Positions 17,488 through 26,779 of a DNA stretch of 64,000 nt are shown piece by piece. This DNA is from Bradyrhizobium sp. CCBAU 53421 (lineage in GTDB: Bacteria; Pseudomonadota; Alphaproteobacteria; Rhizobiales; Xanthobacteraceae), in the NCBI RefSeq assembly GCF_015291625.1, contig NZ_CP030047.1, forward strand, positions 6,634,001-6,698,000. The letters are read 5' to 3'. Numbering within the stretch: the first letter of the stretch is position 1; each line of letters opens with the position of its first letter. A program made the translations under genes and the position numbers. Under the pieces are notes generated by a model that was given only the letters and a program-made list of their open reading frames with translations, was not told where the DNA came from and ran no database searches.

Positions 17488-18197
17488 GCCGGCACTCCCA
17501 TGTAGATGGTCTCGACCTCGCGCGAGCGCATCACCTCTGAGGGCACGCCCTGCGCGACCACCTTGCCGAAGTTCAGCACCACCAGCCGCTGCACCACCGC
17601 GAGCAGCGCGTGCACGACATGCTCGATCCAGATGATGCCGACACCTTCGGCATGGATGGTTCTGATCGTCTCGACCAGTTCGTGGCATTCGGCATCGGTG
17701 AGGCCGCCTGCGATCTCGTCGAGCAGCAGCGTGCGCGGCCTGGTGGCAAGCGCCCGCGCCAGCTCGAGCCGCTTGCGATCGAGCAGCGGCAGGCTGCCGG
17801 CGAGCCGGTTGGCCTTGGCTTCGAGGCCGGTCAGATCAAGCATGCGGCCACAATGCTGGACCGCATCCGCCTCCGAGAGGGCGCCGCCGAACAGGGCCGC
17901 GACCGCAAGGTTCTCGAACACCGAGAGGTGGTCGAACGGCTGCGGGATCTGGAATGAACGCCCGATGCCGGCACGGCAGCGCGCCTCGGGCGACAGAGCC
18001 GTGATGTCGACGCCATCAAGCACGACGCGGCCGGCATCCGGCCGCAGCAGCCCGGTGATCAGGTTGAACAGCGTCGACTTGCCGGCGCCATTCGGGCCGA
18101 TCACGCCGAGCGCTTCGCCGGAGGACAGCTTCAGGTCGATCGCGTCGGCAACGACGATGGCGCCGAACTTTTTCGAGATGGCATGGAGTTCGAGCAT
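17484..18197 (-). CDS. ABC transporter ATP-binding protein, LivG family
   Basis: A 237-residue ATPase with Walker A GPNGAGKST, the LivG-type Q-loop SFQIPQPFDHLSVFENL, and LLLDEIAGGLTDAE as Walker B; the signature region LPLLDRKRLELARAL departs from canonical LSGGQ, a common trait of LivG proteins. It begins 77 bp after the binding-protein gene and overlaps livF by 4 bp. Confidence 0.92.
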   Translation of the reverse strand: MLELHAISKKFGAIVVADAIDLKLSSGEALGVIGPNGAGKSTLFNLITGLLRPDAGRVVLDGVDITALSPEARCRAGIGRSFQIPQPFDHLSVFENLAVAALFGGALSEADAVQHCGRMLDLTGLEAKANRLAGSLPLLDRKRLELARALATRPRTLLLDEIAGGLTDAECHELVETIRTIHAEGVGIIWIEHVVHALLAVVQRLVVLNFGKVVAQGVPSEVMRSREVETIYMGVPA

Positions 18198-18274
18198 GGT
18201 CGTCCACTGTATGGTTTTGGCGGAGGGGAGATGCGGGGCAATGCCACGCATCTCCGGGTGTCGATAAGCGCCGA

Positions 18275-19600
18275 CTAGCTCAGCGCCTGCATGTCGCCGC
18301 CGAGCGGGATCTGCGGCGCCAGTCTGTTGTCCGTGATCACCATGTCGTATCTGTCGCCGTTGAGCCGCCATTGGCCACCGACCAGCGGCGTCTTGGCGAT
18401 GTTCTTCGCGGCGAATGGCGGCACCGCGCTGGAGCCGAATGCGACCTGGCCCACGATGGTGTCGAGCTTGGTGGCACCGATCGCCTTCGCCAGCGCCGCG
18501 CCGTCGGTCGGGTCGTTCGAGCGCTTGATGGCGTCGATCGCGACCTCGAACAGCGAATGCACGAAGCCGATCGGCTGGGTCCATTGCTTGCCGGAGGCCT
18601 GCTCATATCCCTTGGCGAGATCGGCGGCGCTGACGCCGCTGAGGCTCGATTTGTAGGGATGCGTCGGCGTCCACCACACCTCGGTGGAGATGTTGTTGCC
18701 GCCCTTGCCGAGCGCCTGTACCGACGCCGGGAACAGCAACGCCTTGGCGACCGACACGACCTTCGGCTTCAGCCCCTTCTGCCGCGCCTGATTCCAGAAC
18801 GTGGTGAAGTCGGGCGGGATGATCACGCCGGTGACGATCTCGGCATCGGCGCCACGGAACGCGGCGATCTGCGAGCTGAAATCGTCGGTGAGATTCTGGA
18901 AGCGGCCGGGATCGGTGAGCTTGAAACCGTGCTTGGCCATCACAGGCGGGAAGCCGATCGTGGTGTCGCCCCAGGCGTTGCCGTCGGCATCGTTCGGAAA
19001 CAGCGCGCCGACCGATTTGTTGGTCGCGACCTGGCTCCACATGCTGGTGAAGACGCCGATCACGTCCTCGAGGCCCCAGAAGTAATGGAAGGTGTAGTCG
19101 AACGGCTTCCAGCTCTTGGGATCGCCGGGATTGGCCTGCCGGCCGATGAAATTGGTCTGCCACGGTGCCACGGAGGAGATGCACGGCACCTGCTCGAGCT
19201 CGCACTGCGTCGCCACCGGATTATTGGTCTCGGGCGTGGCGCCGACCACGATCAGGCTGACATTATCGCGGGTGATCAGCTCCTTGGCGACCTCGGCGGC
19301 GCGGTTCGGGTTCGACTGGCTGTCCTTGGTCACCACCTCGACCGGATAGGTCTGCGATCCGACCTTGACGCCGTCCTTGATGAACTTTCGGAATTCGCCG
19401 AGCACGAAATCATCGGCTTCGGCAAAGGCCGCGAGCGGGCCACTCTTGGGCGAGACATAACCGATCTTGATCGGCTTGTTGGCGGCGCGCACGGCCGGCG
19501 CGAACAATGTCGTCGTGCCTGCTGCGGCGAAGCCGCCGGCGATACCTTGCAGCACGCGGCGACGATCGAAAGACATGACGTTCGAATGGTCCTTGGTCAT
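18275..19600 (-). CDS. Tat-exported ABC substrate-binding protein, LivK/Leu-Ile-Val-binding type
   Basis: A 441-residue periplasmic type-1 binding protein (KIGYVSPKSGPLAAFAEADDFVLGEFRKF). The N terminus has the twin-arginine motif DRRRVLQGIAGGFAAAG, so it is probably exported folded. The ATG at 19600 follows a GGGAGGGG ribosome binding site. It sits between the catabolic genes and livGFHM; the natural ligand is therefore likely a phenol or aromatic acid that the pathway degrades, which is inference. Confidence 0.9.
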   Translation of the reverse strand: MTKDHSNVMSFDRRRVLQGIAGGFAAAGTTTLFAPAVRAANKPIKIGYVSPKSGPLAAFAEADDFVLGEFRKFIKDGVKVGSQTYPVEVVTKDSQSNPNRAAEVAKELITRDNVSLIVVGATPETNNPVATQCELEQVPCISSVAPWQTNFIGRQANPGDPKSWKPFDYTFHYFWGLEDVIGVFTSMWSQVATNKSVGALFPNDADGNAWGDTTIGFPPVMAKHGFKLTDPGRFQNLTDDFSSQIAAFRGADAEIVTGVIIPPDFTTFWNQARQKGLKPKVVSVAKALLFPASVQALGKGGNNISTEVWWTPTHPYKSSLSGVSAADLAKGYEQASGKQWTQPIGFVHSLFEVAIDAIKRSNDPTDGAALAKAIGATKLDTIVGQVAFGSSAVPPFAAKNIAKTPLVGGQWRLNGDRYDMVITDNRLAPQIPLGGDMQALS

Positions 19601-19681
19601 TTTCCCCTCCCTTGAGGCAAGCCGGTTTTCAGGCCGGCTGCCGTTCATTCCCGTCTGAAAAATCTCCGGCGCCGCGCCGCG

Positions 19682-21472
19682 TCACGCGGCGGCGACGGAC
19701 TTCGTCTGTGCCTTCGCGCTGCGGCCGAGGATCTGACCGAACACATCGAGCAGCACGTCGGTGGCGTCAGCTGCCGCCTCCCTGGCGCGCCAGGCGACGT
19801 ACATGTCGGGACGCACCAGCACGCAGCCGTCCTCGTCCACCTCGCTCTGGCGATACCAGTCGGCATAGATGTCGAGCGCGTCGCAGCCTTGCGGGCCGAT
19901 CGTCACGACGTCGACCGGCAGGCCGTAGGTCTTCTCGACCGCAGTGGCCGCCGTCTTCCAGCCGTCGCCGCCGATCCCGGTGAGCAGCGTGAAGCGGCCC
20001 TTGCCGGTGAGATCGAGCGTCGATTTGCGCTGGCCCTGATGCTCGACCCAGACATGCGGCAGATGCGCGCCGGGCCAGGTGGTGGCCTGATAGTAGAGCT
20101 CGTGATCCCTGGTGAACGCCGGCATCGGCGTGCCGTCGGAGACCACGGCGGTCGATCCGTAGCGCTGGTTCATCTCGACGCCGTGGCAGTTGAACTCGTA
20201 GCTCTTGTTGGCGATGGCCTCATAGAGCTTCTTGCGGCGCGCCTTGCCTTCGGCGGTCGGCGCCTTGCGCGCGGCGATCGCCTTGCGCGCTTCCGCAGGA
20301 TCGGTCGAGGCGACAAGGCCCACCGCCTCGAAGATCGGCGGAAAGTCGCCGATGCTCTTGTTGGCGCGGGTCACGATCTGCTTGCCGACCGGCTGACGCT
20401 CGGCGGAATAGGTTTCCAGCAGCGACGGCGCCGCGTGGCCCTCGAGCACCAGCTTCAGCTTCCAGCACAGATTGAAGGAATCCTGGATCGAGGTGTTGGA
20501 GCCGAGGCCGTTGGTCGGCGGATGGCGGTGCACGGCGTCGCCGACGCAGAACACGCGGCCGGACGAATAGTGGCCGGCATACATCTCGTTCACGGTCCAG
20601 GTCGACGTCGAGCGCACCTTGACCTCGAGCGTCTCGTCACCGACGAGATTGCGCACGATCGAGATCGCCTCGTCGTTGCTGAGCTTCCGCTCGCCCTGCT
20701 CGATGTCATAGCCCCAGATGATCAGCCATTCGTTCCACGGCCGCACCATGCGGATCAGGCCGGCGCCGATCCCGCCGATCTCGGCACCGGGCTGCAGCAC
20801 CCAGTAAAGCACGCTCGGCCGGTGCGCGACGTACTTGCTCAAGTCAGCCTGCACGATGATGTTCATGCTGCCGGCGCGGCCCATCTGGCCCTCCATCGGC
20901 AGCCCGATCACTTCGGCGACCCGGCTGCGGCCGCCGTCGGCGCCGATCAGATATTTGGCGCGGATCTGGTAGGTCTCGCCGGACAGGCGATCCTTCACCG
21001 TCGCGGTGACGCCGTCGGCATCCTGCACCAGGTCGACGAACTCGGTGTTGAAACACAGCGAGGTGCCGCGCTGGCCGGCGGCCTCGATCAGGATCGGCTC
21101 GAGGAAATTCTGCGGCAGGTCGCAGATGCGTGCGGGACTGGCGAGATCGTAATCCGCCTTGCGCGAGGGATGATTGCCCCAGGAATACAGCCGGCCGAAC
21201 TCCTCGCCGGCGAGGCTCTCGCAGAACACGTTGTTGGCCATCAAATGCTGCGGCACGGCCTGCGCGACGGCCTTCTCCTCGAGGCCGAGATCGCGCAGCA
21301 CCTCCATCGCGCGCTGGTTGGTGATGTGGGCGCGCGGCGTGTCGGCCAGCCAGCCATATTTGGTCACCAGGATGTGCTTGACACCGTACATGCCGAGCAG
21401 CGCCGCCGCCGTCGCGCCGGCCGGGCCGCTGCCGACGACTAGGACGTCGGTCTCAACAGGTTTGCTGGTCAT
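19682..21472 (-). CDS. FAD-dependent phenol/resorcinol-type monooxygenase (TfdB/MhpA-like)
   Basis: A 596-residue single-component flavin hydroxylase. It has the GxGxxG FAD motif in VLVVGSGPAGATAAALLGMYG, the DG motif LIGADGGRSRV, and CVGDAVHRHPPTNGLGSNTSIQDS as the second FAD motif, plus a thioredoxin-like C-terminal domain. Size and motifs fit 2,4-dichlorophenol 6-monooxygenase relatives. Next to a hydroxyquinol dioxygenase it most likely makes hydroxyquinol from resorcinol or a similar phenol. The ATG at 21472 has GGAGGAG upstream; an ATG at 21511 overlapping the dioxygenase stop is an alternative. Confidence 0.85.
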   Translation of the reverse strand: MTSKPVETDVLVVGSGPAGATAAALLGMYGVKHILVTKYGWLADTPRAHITNQRAMEVLRDLGLEEKAVAQAVPQHLMANNVFCESLAGEEFGRLYSWGNHPSRKADYDLASPARICDLPQNFLEPILIEAAGQRGTSLCFNTEFVDLVQDADGVTATVKDRLSGETYQIRAKYLIGADGGRSRVAEVIGLPMEGQMGRAGSMNIIVQADLSKYVAHRPSVLYWVLQPGAEIGGIGAGLIRMVRPWNEWLIIWGYDIEQGERKLSNDEAISIVRNLVGDETLEVKVRSTSTWTVNEMYAGHYSSGRVFCVGDAVHRHPPTNGLGSNTSIQDSFNLCWKLKLVLEGHAAPSLLETYSAERQPVGKQIVTRANKSIGDFPPIFEAVGLVASTDPAEARKAIAARKAPTAEGKARRKKLYEAIANKSYEFNCHGVEMNQRYGSTAVVSDGTPMPAFTRDHELYYQATTWPGAHLPHVWVEHQGQRKSTLDLTGKGRFTLLTGIGGDGWKTAATAVEKTYGLPVDVVTIGPQGCDALDIYADWYRQSEVDEDGCVLVRPDMYVAWRAREAAADATDVLLDVFGQILGRSAKAQTKSVAAA

Positions 21473-21507
21473 GGTCGTCTCCTCCGTCGTCTTGTTGGTT
21501 GCGATCG

Positions 21508-22410
21508 TCATTCCGCGGCCATCATCGGCTGCGGCACCAGGCCTGCGCCCGGCTTCATCTGGAAGTCGTAGGTCATCAGGTGCCATTGGCCGGAGACCGG
21601 CTCGCCGTTCGGCAGCTTCGGCTCGCGCTTCGGCTCGACGCGCGCGATCAGCTCGTCCTTGACGCCGAACACCACGTCGCTGCGCAGATATTCGTCGCCA
21701 TCGAGGAAGACGTGGGTGATCAGCGGCTCGTAGCCCTCGGCCTTGACCAGGAAGTGCACATGCGCGGGCCGCATCGGATGACGTTTCGTCGCGGTGATGA
21801 GATCGCCGACCGGGCCATCGATCGGGATCGGATAGCTGCACGGCAGGATGGTGCGGAAGGAGAAGCGGCCGTCGGCATCGGTAACGAAGCGTGCGCGCAG
21901 CGATGGACCGTGCGCCGCATAGTCCGCCTTCTGCGAATCGTAGAAGCCGTCGTCATCGGCGTGCCAGACATCGATCTCGGCACCGGCGAGCGGCTTGCCA
22001 GCGAGGTCAGTGACGCGGCTCTGCACGAACATCACTTCGCCGTCGATGCCTTCGGAAATGCTGGCGCCGTGCGGCGTGACGCGGTGCTCACCGACATAGA
22101 ACGGGCCGAGCACCGTGGTCTCGGTGGCGCCCTCGCGCTCGCGGTGATTGACTGCGTCGACCAGCATCGAGACGCCGAGCACGTCGGACAGCAGGATGAA
22201 CTCCTGGCGCAGCGGCGTGCAGGTCTGGCCGGTGCGGGTCAGGAATTCGATCGCCTGATTCCATTCCTCGAAGGTGAGCTCAGTGCGGCGCACCAGATCG
22301 TGCAGCGATTTCACCGTCTCCTCGATGAGGAATTTGAGCCGCTGGTTCGGCGTATTGGCGAAGCTACTGATCACCTCGTCGGTGAGGTCATGCTCGTTGA
22401 AATTGGCCAT
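21508..22410 (-). CDS. intradiol ring-cleavage dioxygenase, hydroxyquinol 1,2-dioxygenase-like
   Basis: A 300-residue non-haem Fe(III) dioxygenase. The four iron ligands can be placed: Tyr157 (DGFYD), Tyr193 (CSYPIP), His217 and His219 (RPAHVHF), with the 36/24/2 spacing of intradiol enzymes. The N-terminal helical dimer domain and length match hydroxyquinol dioxygenases, which open hydroxyquinol to maleylacetate. The adjacent maleylacetate reductase gene supports this over catechol as substrate. It lies 25 bp after that gene. Confidence 0.9.
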   Translation of the reverse strand: MANFNEHDLTDEVISSFANTPNQRLKFLIEETVKSLHDLVRRTELTFEEWNQAIEFLTRTGQTCTPLRQEFILLSDVLGVSMLVDAVNHREREGATETTVLGPFYVGEHRVTPHGASISEGIDGEVMFVQSRVTDLAGKPLAGAEIDVWHADDDGFYDSQKADYAAHGPSLRARFVTDADGRFSFRTILPCSYPIPIDGPVGDLITATKRHPMRPAHVHFLVKAEGYEPLITHVFLDGDEYLRSDVVFGVKDELIARVEPKREPKLPNGEPVSGQWHLMTYDFQMKPGAGLVPQPMMAAE

Positions 22411-22435
22411 CGTGTCGTCCTTTGATTTGGAGATG

Positions 22436-23566
22436 TCAGTGCTGCACGGGCGCATCGCCGCGCCAGGCTGCCGCGATGAGTTGATCGATCGGGGCGCGTT
22501 CGACCGGTCTTGGATTGGCATAGGGGTTGCGCACCGCCATCTCGGCGGCGCGGGCGATGCCGTCCTCGGGCATGCCGATGTCGGAGAGCGCGCGCGGCAG
22601 TGCGAGCTGCCGGGCGAGATCAAACAGGCCCTGCGGAGCATTGGCGCTGTGCAGCGCGCGTGCGACGCGAGCCATCGCCTCCGGCGCCGCCGCGGCGTTG
22701 TAGGCGGCGGCATGCGGCAGCACGATCGCATGGGTTTCGGCGTGCGGCAGGTCGAACATGCCGCCCAGCACGTGGCAGAGCTTGTGGTGCAGCGACATGC
22801 CGACCGCGCCGAGGCAGACGCCGCACAGCCAGGCGCCATAGAGCGCATCCCGCCGCGCCCCGATATCGGCCGGCGCCGTCATGATGCGCGGCAGCGCGCG
22901 GGCTAGCGCGGCGATGCCCTCCTCCGCCATCAGCGAGGTCAGCGGATTGGCCTCGGGCGCATAAAGCGCCTCGACGGCATGGGCGATTGCGTTCAGGCCA
23001 CTGGCGGCGGAGATGTGCGGCGGCAGGCTGACGGTGAGATCGACGTCGTAAATGACGGTATCAGGCACCAGATCCTGGGAATGCTGCGTGGTCTTGATGC
23101 CGTTCGAGGTTTCGCCAAGGATCGGCGTCATCTCCGAGCCGGCATACGTGGTCGGGACAGCGATATGCGGCAGCCCGGTGCGCAGCGACAGCGCCTTGCC
23201 GAGCCCGACCGTCGAGCCGCCGCCGATCGCGACCAGCCCGTCGATGTCGCGGGACTCGACGATGCGAAGCGCCTCGTTGGTGACCTCGACCGGCGTATGC
23301 ATGCGTGCGCCGGCAAACAGCCCCGCGAGCCTGTCGCCGAGGCCTGCGCCGAGCGTTCGCCCGAGATCCTGCTGCTCAGGGGTGGTAAGCACCAGCGCCC
23401 GCTTGATGCCAAGGCGCTCGCTCTCCTCGCCGAGCCGCGCCGAGGTGCCGGTGCCGAACACCACGCGATATTGCTGTGAGCAGTAGGAAAAGGTGCCCTG
23501 GCCGGCACTACCGGCCGCCGCAACTGGCGCGGTCGATGCACCTGCGGCGGGCATTGCGACGCTCAT
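22436..23566 (-). CDS. maleylacetate reductase
   Basis: A 376-residue iron-type alcohol dehydrogenase family member with the dinucleotide motif GGGSTVGLGKA (115-125), PTTYAGSEMTPILGET and the histidine-rich MSLHHKLCHVLGGMFDLPHAETHA block characteristic of maleylacetate reductases. It reduces maleylacetate to 3-oxoadipate with NAD(P)H. It is the first gene of the catabolic unit. The leader carries a hairpin over its ribosome binding site and tandem sites for a regulator. Confidence 0.92.
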   Translation of the reverse strand: MSVAMPAAGASTAPVAAAGSAGQGTFSYCSQQYRVVFGTGTSARLGEESERLGIKRALVLTTPEQQDLGRTLGAGLGDRLAGLFAGARMHTPVEVTNEALRIVESRDIDGLVAIGGGSTVGLGKALSLRTGLPHIAVPTTYAGSEMTPILGETSNGIKTTQHSQDLVPDTVIYDVDLTVSLPPHISAASGLNAIAHAVEALYAPEANPLTSLMAEEGIAALARALPRIMTAPADIGARRDALYGAWLCGVCLGAVGMSLHHKLCHVLGGMFDLPHAETHAIVLPHAAAYNAAAAPEAMARVARALHSANAPQGLFDLARQLALPRALSDIGMPEDGIARAAEMAVRNPYANPRPVERAPIDQLIAAAWRGDAPVQH

Positions 23567-23570
23567 CGCA

Positions 23571-23616
23571 TTTCTCCCAGCCGGCGAACCGGCAAGTTTC
23601 GCTTTGTTGGGAGAAA
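23571..23616 (-). promoter_or_regulatory. leader hairpin masking the maleylacetate reductase ribosome binding site
   Basis: In the minus-strand RNA, TTTCTCCCA (23608-23616) can pair perfectly with TGGGAGAAA (23571-23579), which contains the GGGAG ribosome binding site just before the ATG at 23566. Nested inside is a second perfect stem, GCCGG-UUCG-CCGGC. The structure is visible; control of translation by it is inferred. Confidence 0.5.
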
Positions 23617-23643
23617 GCTAGCGGCAGGCGGCGCTCGCGGGCC

Positions 23644-23678
23644 TGCACGAAACCGGACAGAATTTGCACAAAACCGGA
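23644..23678. promoter_or_regulatory. tandem direct repeats, likely AraC-type activator site
   Basis: TGCACGAAACCGGA (23644-23657) and TGCACAAAACCGGA (23665-23678) match at 13 of 14 positions with a 21-bp period, two helical turns. They lie about 80 bp upstream of the maleylacetate reductase start and just after the AraC-type regulator gene. Spacing and position fit activator sites of that family. Confidence 0.65.
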
Positions 23679-23737
23679 AAAATCGTCAGGCGAGATACGG
23701 CGAAGCAGCCCCCTCGCCCGTCCCGGATCGCGGTGCG

Positions 23738-24625
23738 CTAATGGCTGCGCCGGTATCGCCCCGGCGTCACGCCGGTGAAGCGGCGGAACATGCGGGTGAA
23801 ATGCTCCTGATGGGAGAAACCGCAGGCGAGCGCAATGTCCGCCAAGCTCTGCGTCTCGTCGGCGAGTAGCGCCCTGGCGCGCTCGATGCGCAGGTTGAGC
23901 ACGTATTGATAGGGCGAGATGCCGCTGGTCGCCTTGAACAGGCGCACGAAATATTCGGTGCTGCGGCCGCACAGCTCGGCCAGCTGGTCGAGCCGGATAT
24001 CGGTATCGAGGTTGGCGTCGACGAACTCGCGGATCCGCGCCATCTGCCTGACGCTGAGCAGGTTCGGATGCTTGCCCGCCTCCACGCTCGGCTTGTGGAA
24101 ATTGATCGCGACGAAGCGATTGGCGATCGCCTGCGCGATCGGATCGACGAACAACGACGAGGCCGGCAGCCCGCCGGTGATGGTATCGCCGATCGCCGCG
24201 GCGAGATGCTCCAGCACGGCATCCTGATCGCCGAGCATCGGTGCCAGGCCGCCGATCAGGTTCGCCGCCCCGTCGCGGCCCGCGAACAGGTCTGAGCGCA
24301 GATAGATATGGGTGGATTCCAGTGCCTCGCGCAGCACCACGTTGCAGGCGTGCCCCGCCGGCAGGAAGAACACGCCACCGCGCGGGATCTGCCGGGCAAC
24401 CGACTTGCCGTCCATCACGTAGGTGATGTCGACCGGGCCGCCCCGGTGCAGCACCATCAGATTGTCCGACAGTGCGTGGAAGTGCCCGTCGAACGGCCGC
24501 TCGCGCTGGACCGAGGCAAACGCCGACGACCAGCCGAGCCCCTCGCTCGAGCCACGGAATTCGGCCTGGAAGCGGTCCAGGATCCCGTGCGTCTCCTGCA
24601 CCCCAAAATTCGACGTCGCCTGCAT
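23738..24625 (-). CDS. AraC-family transcriptional regulator
   Basis: A 295-residue regulator. The N-terminal cupin-like sensing part (GHFHALSDNLMVLHRGGPVDITYVMDGK, GGVFFLPAGHACNVVL) precedes two helix-turn-helix units: RLDQLAELCGRSTEYFVRLFKATSG and LADIALACGFSHQEHFTRMFRRFTGVTPGRYRR. It lies directly upstream of the hydroxyquinol operon, whose leader holds a tandem repeat, so it is the probable activator. I chose the ATG at 24625; a longer frame from 24733 is possible. Confidence 0.88.
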   Translation of the reverse strand: MQATSNFGVQETHGILDRFQAEFRGSSEGLGWSSAFASVQRERPFDGHFHALSDNLMVLHRGGPVDITYVMDGKSVARQIPRGGVFFLPAGHACNVVLREALESTHIYLRSDLFAGRDGAANLIGGLAPMLGDQDAVLEHLAAAIGDTITGGLPASSLFVDPIAQAIANRFVAINFHKPSVEAGKHPNLLSVRQMARIREFVDANLDTDIRLDQLAELCGRSTEYFVRLFKATSGISPYQYVLNLRIERARALLADETQSLADIALACGFSHQEHFTRMFRRFTGVTPGRYRRSH

Positions 24626-24745
24626 CCGACAGACCAAGGGCTCGAGGCTCAAGTGCCGTCGAGTGAAACCCAACGGCCCTCGATTTTCAATACATCGAAC
24701 CGCAGGAGCCCCGGTAGCCTTGCTGCGCCGCAATAGCGCCGCCTT

Positions 24746-25420
24746 CTATTCCTTGGTCGCGATCCAGATCACGTGACGGACGCCGCGGCCTCGGCCGGTG
24801 GCGCGGACGGCGATTTCATTGACGGCGAACCCGGCCCGCGACAGCGATTTTGGGAACTTGGCATTCGGACCGGACGACCAGACGGCAAGCACGCCGCCAT
24901 GTCGCAATGCGCTGTGCGCGAGCTTGAGCCCGGAGGCGTCATACAACCCGTCATTGGCTTTGCGGGTCAGACCTTCGGGGCCGTTATCGACGTCGAGGAG
25001 GATGGCATCGAACGCGAGCGGATTGCGCGCGATCACCTCGGCGACATCCACCTCCTGGATGCTGACGCGCGGATCGTTCAGGCTGTCGCCGAAGATCTCG
25101 GCCATCGGGCCTCTCGCCCAGGCGACGACTGCCGGCACCAGCTCAGCCACCGTGATTTTCGCCTCGCCTCCAAGCACGGCGAGCGCGGCCCGCAACGTGA
25201 AGCCCATGCCGAGGCCGCCGATCAGGAAATGCGGCCGAGCGACCTTCTCGATCTTCTTCGCCGCGAGCGTCGCCAGCGCTTCTTCCGAGCCCGACAGGCG
25301 GCTGTTCATCAGCTCGTTGGTGCCGAGCATGATCGAGAATTCGCGGCCACGCCGCATCAGACGCAACTCGCCTTCGGTGCCGGGTATGCGCGCGGTATCG
25401 ATCTTTTCCCAGGGAATCAT
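24746..25420 (-). CDS. spermidine synthase-like methyltransferase-fold protein
   Basis: A 224-residue protein with a Rossmann-type S-adenosyl site: IGGLGMGFTLRAAL, the acidic end of strand 2 (VAELVPAVVAWARG) and ILLDVDNGPEGL. It resembles short spermidine-synthase-like proteins found widely in Proteobacteria, but lacks a recognisable polyamine-binding N-terminal domain, so true spermidine synthase activity is doubtful. It is transcribed towards the AraC gene, 120 bp away. Confidence 0.8.
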   Translation of the reverse strand: MIPWEKIDTARIPGTEGELRLMRRGREFSIMLGTNELMNSRLSGSEEALATLAAKKIEKVARPHFLIGGLGMGFTLRAALAVLGGEAKITVAELVPAVVAWARGPMAEIFGDSLNDPRVSIQEVDVAEVIARNPLAFDAILLDVDNGPEGLTRKANDGLYDASGLKLAHSALRHGGVLAVWSSGPNAKFPKSLSRAGFAVNEIAVRATGRGRGVRHVIWIATKE

Positions 25421-25639
25421 GCGGCGGCTTGTAGCATGGGCGTCCGGGTGGGCGAAGCTAGCGCCCAGAGCATGCGAAATAGTGACTCACGAATGGCGCA
25501 ACAAACTCAGTGTCGTCCCGGCGAAAGCAGGGACCCATAACCCCCGAAAGTGATCGTTGCGCACCGCTGGGGCCACGGCTTGCTTCAACAACTCAACCCG
25601 GTGGTTATGGGTCCCTGTGTCTTGGAAGTCTGTCATGAT

Positions 25640-26717
<1,078 letters not shown>

Positions 26718-26779
26718 CAGTTGCCGGCTTTCGCCGGGACGACGATGGGGATGCATCACGGTCATCCCAGGCCGCAAGC

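Noticed and set aside
14818..18197. Calling the Liv-type genes an amino-acid importer
   Set aside because: The family is right, but the operon context with hydroxyquinol genes makes an aromatic substrate at least as likely, so no liv symbol was assigned.
24746..25420. Assigning speE to the spermidine synthase-like gene
   Set aside because: The methyltransferase fold is visible, but the polyamine-site N-terminal domain is missing.
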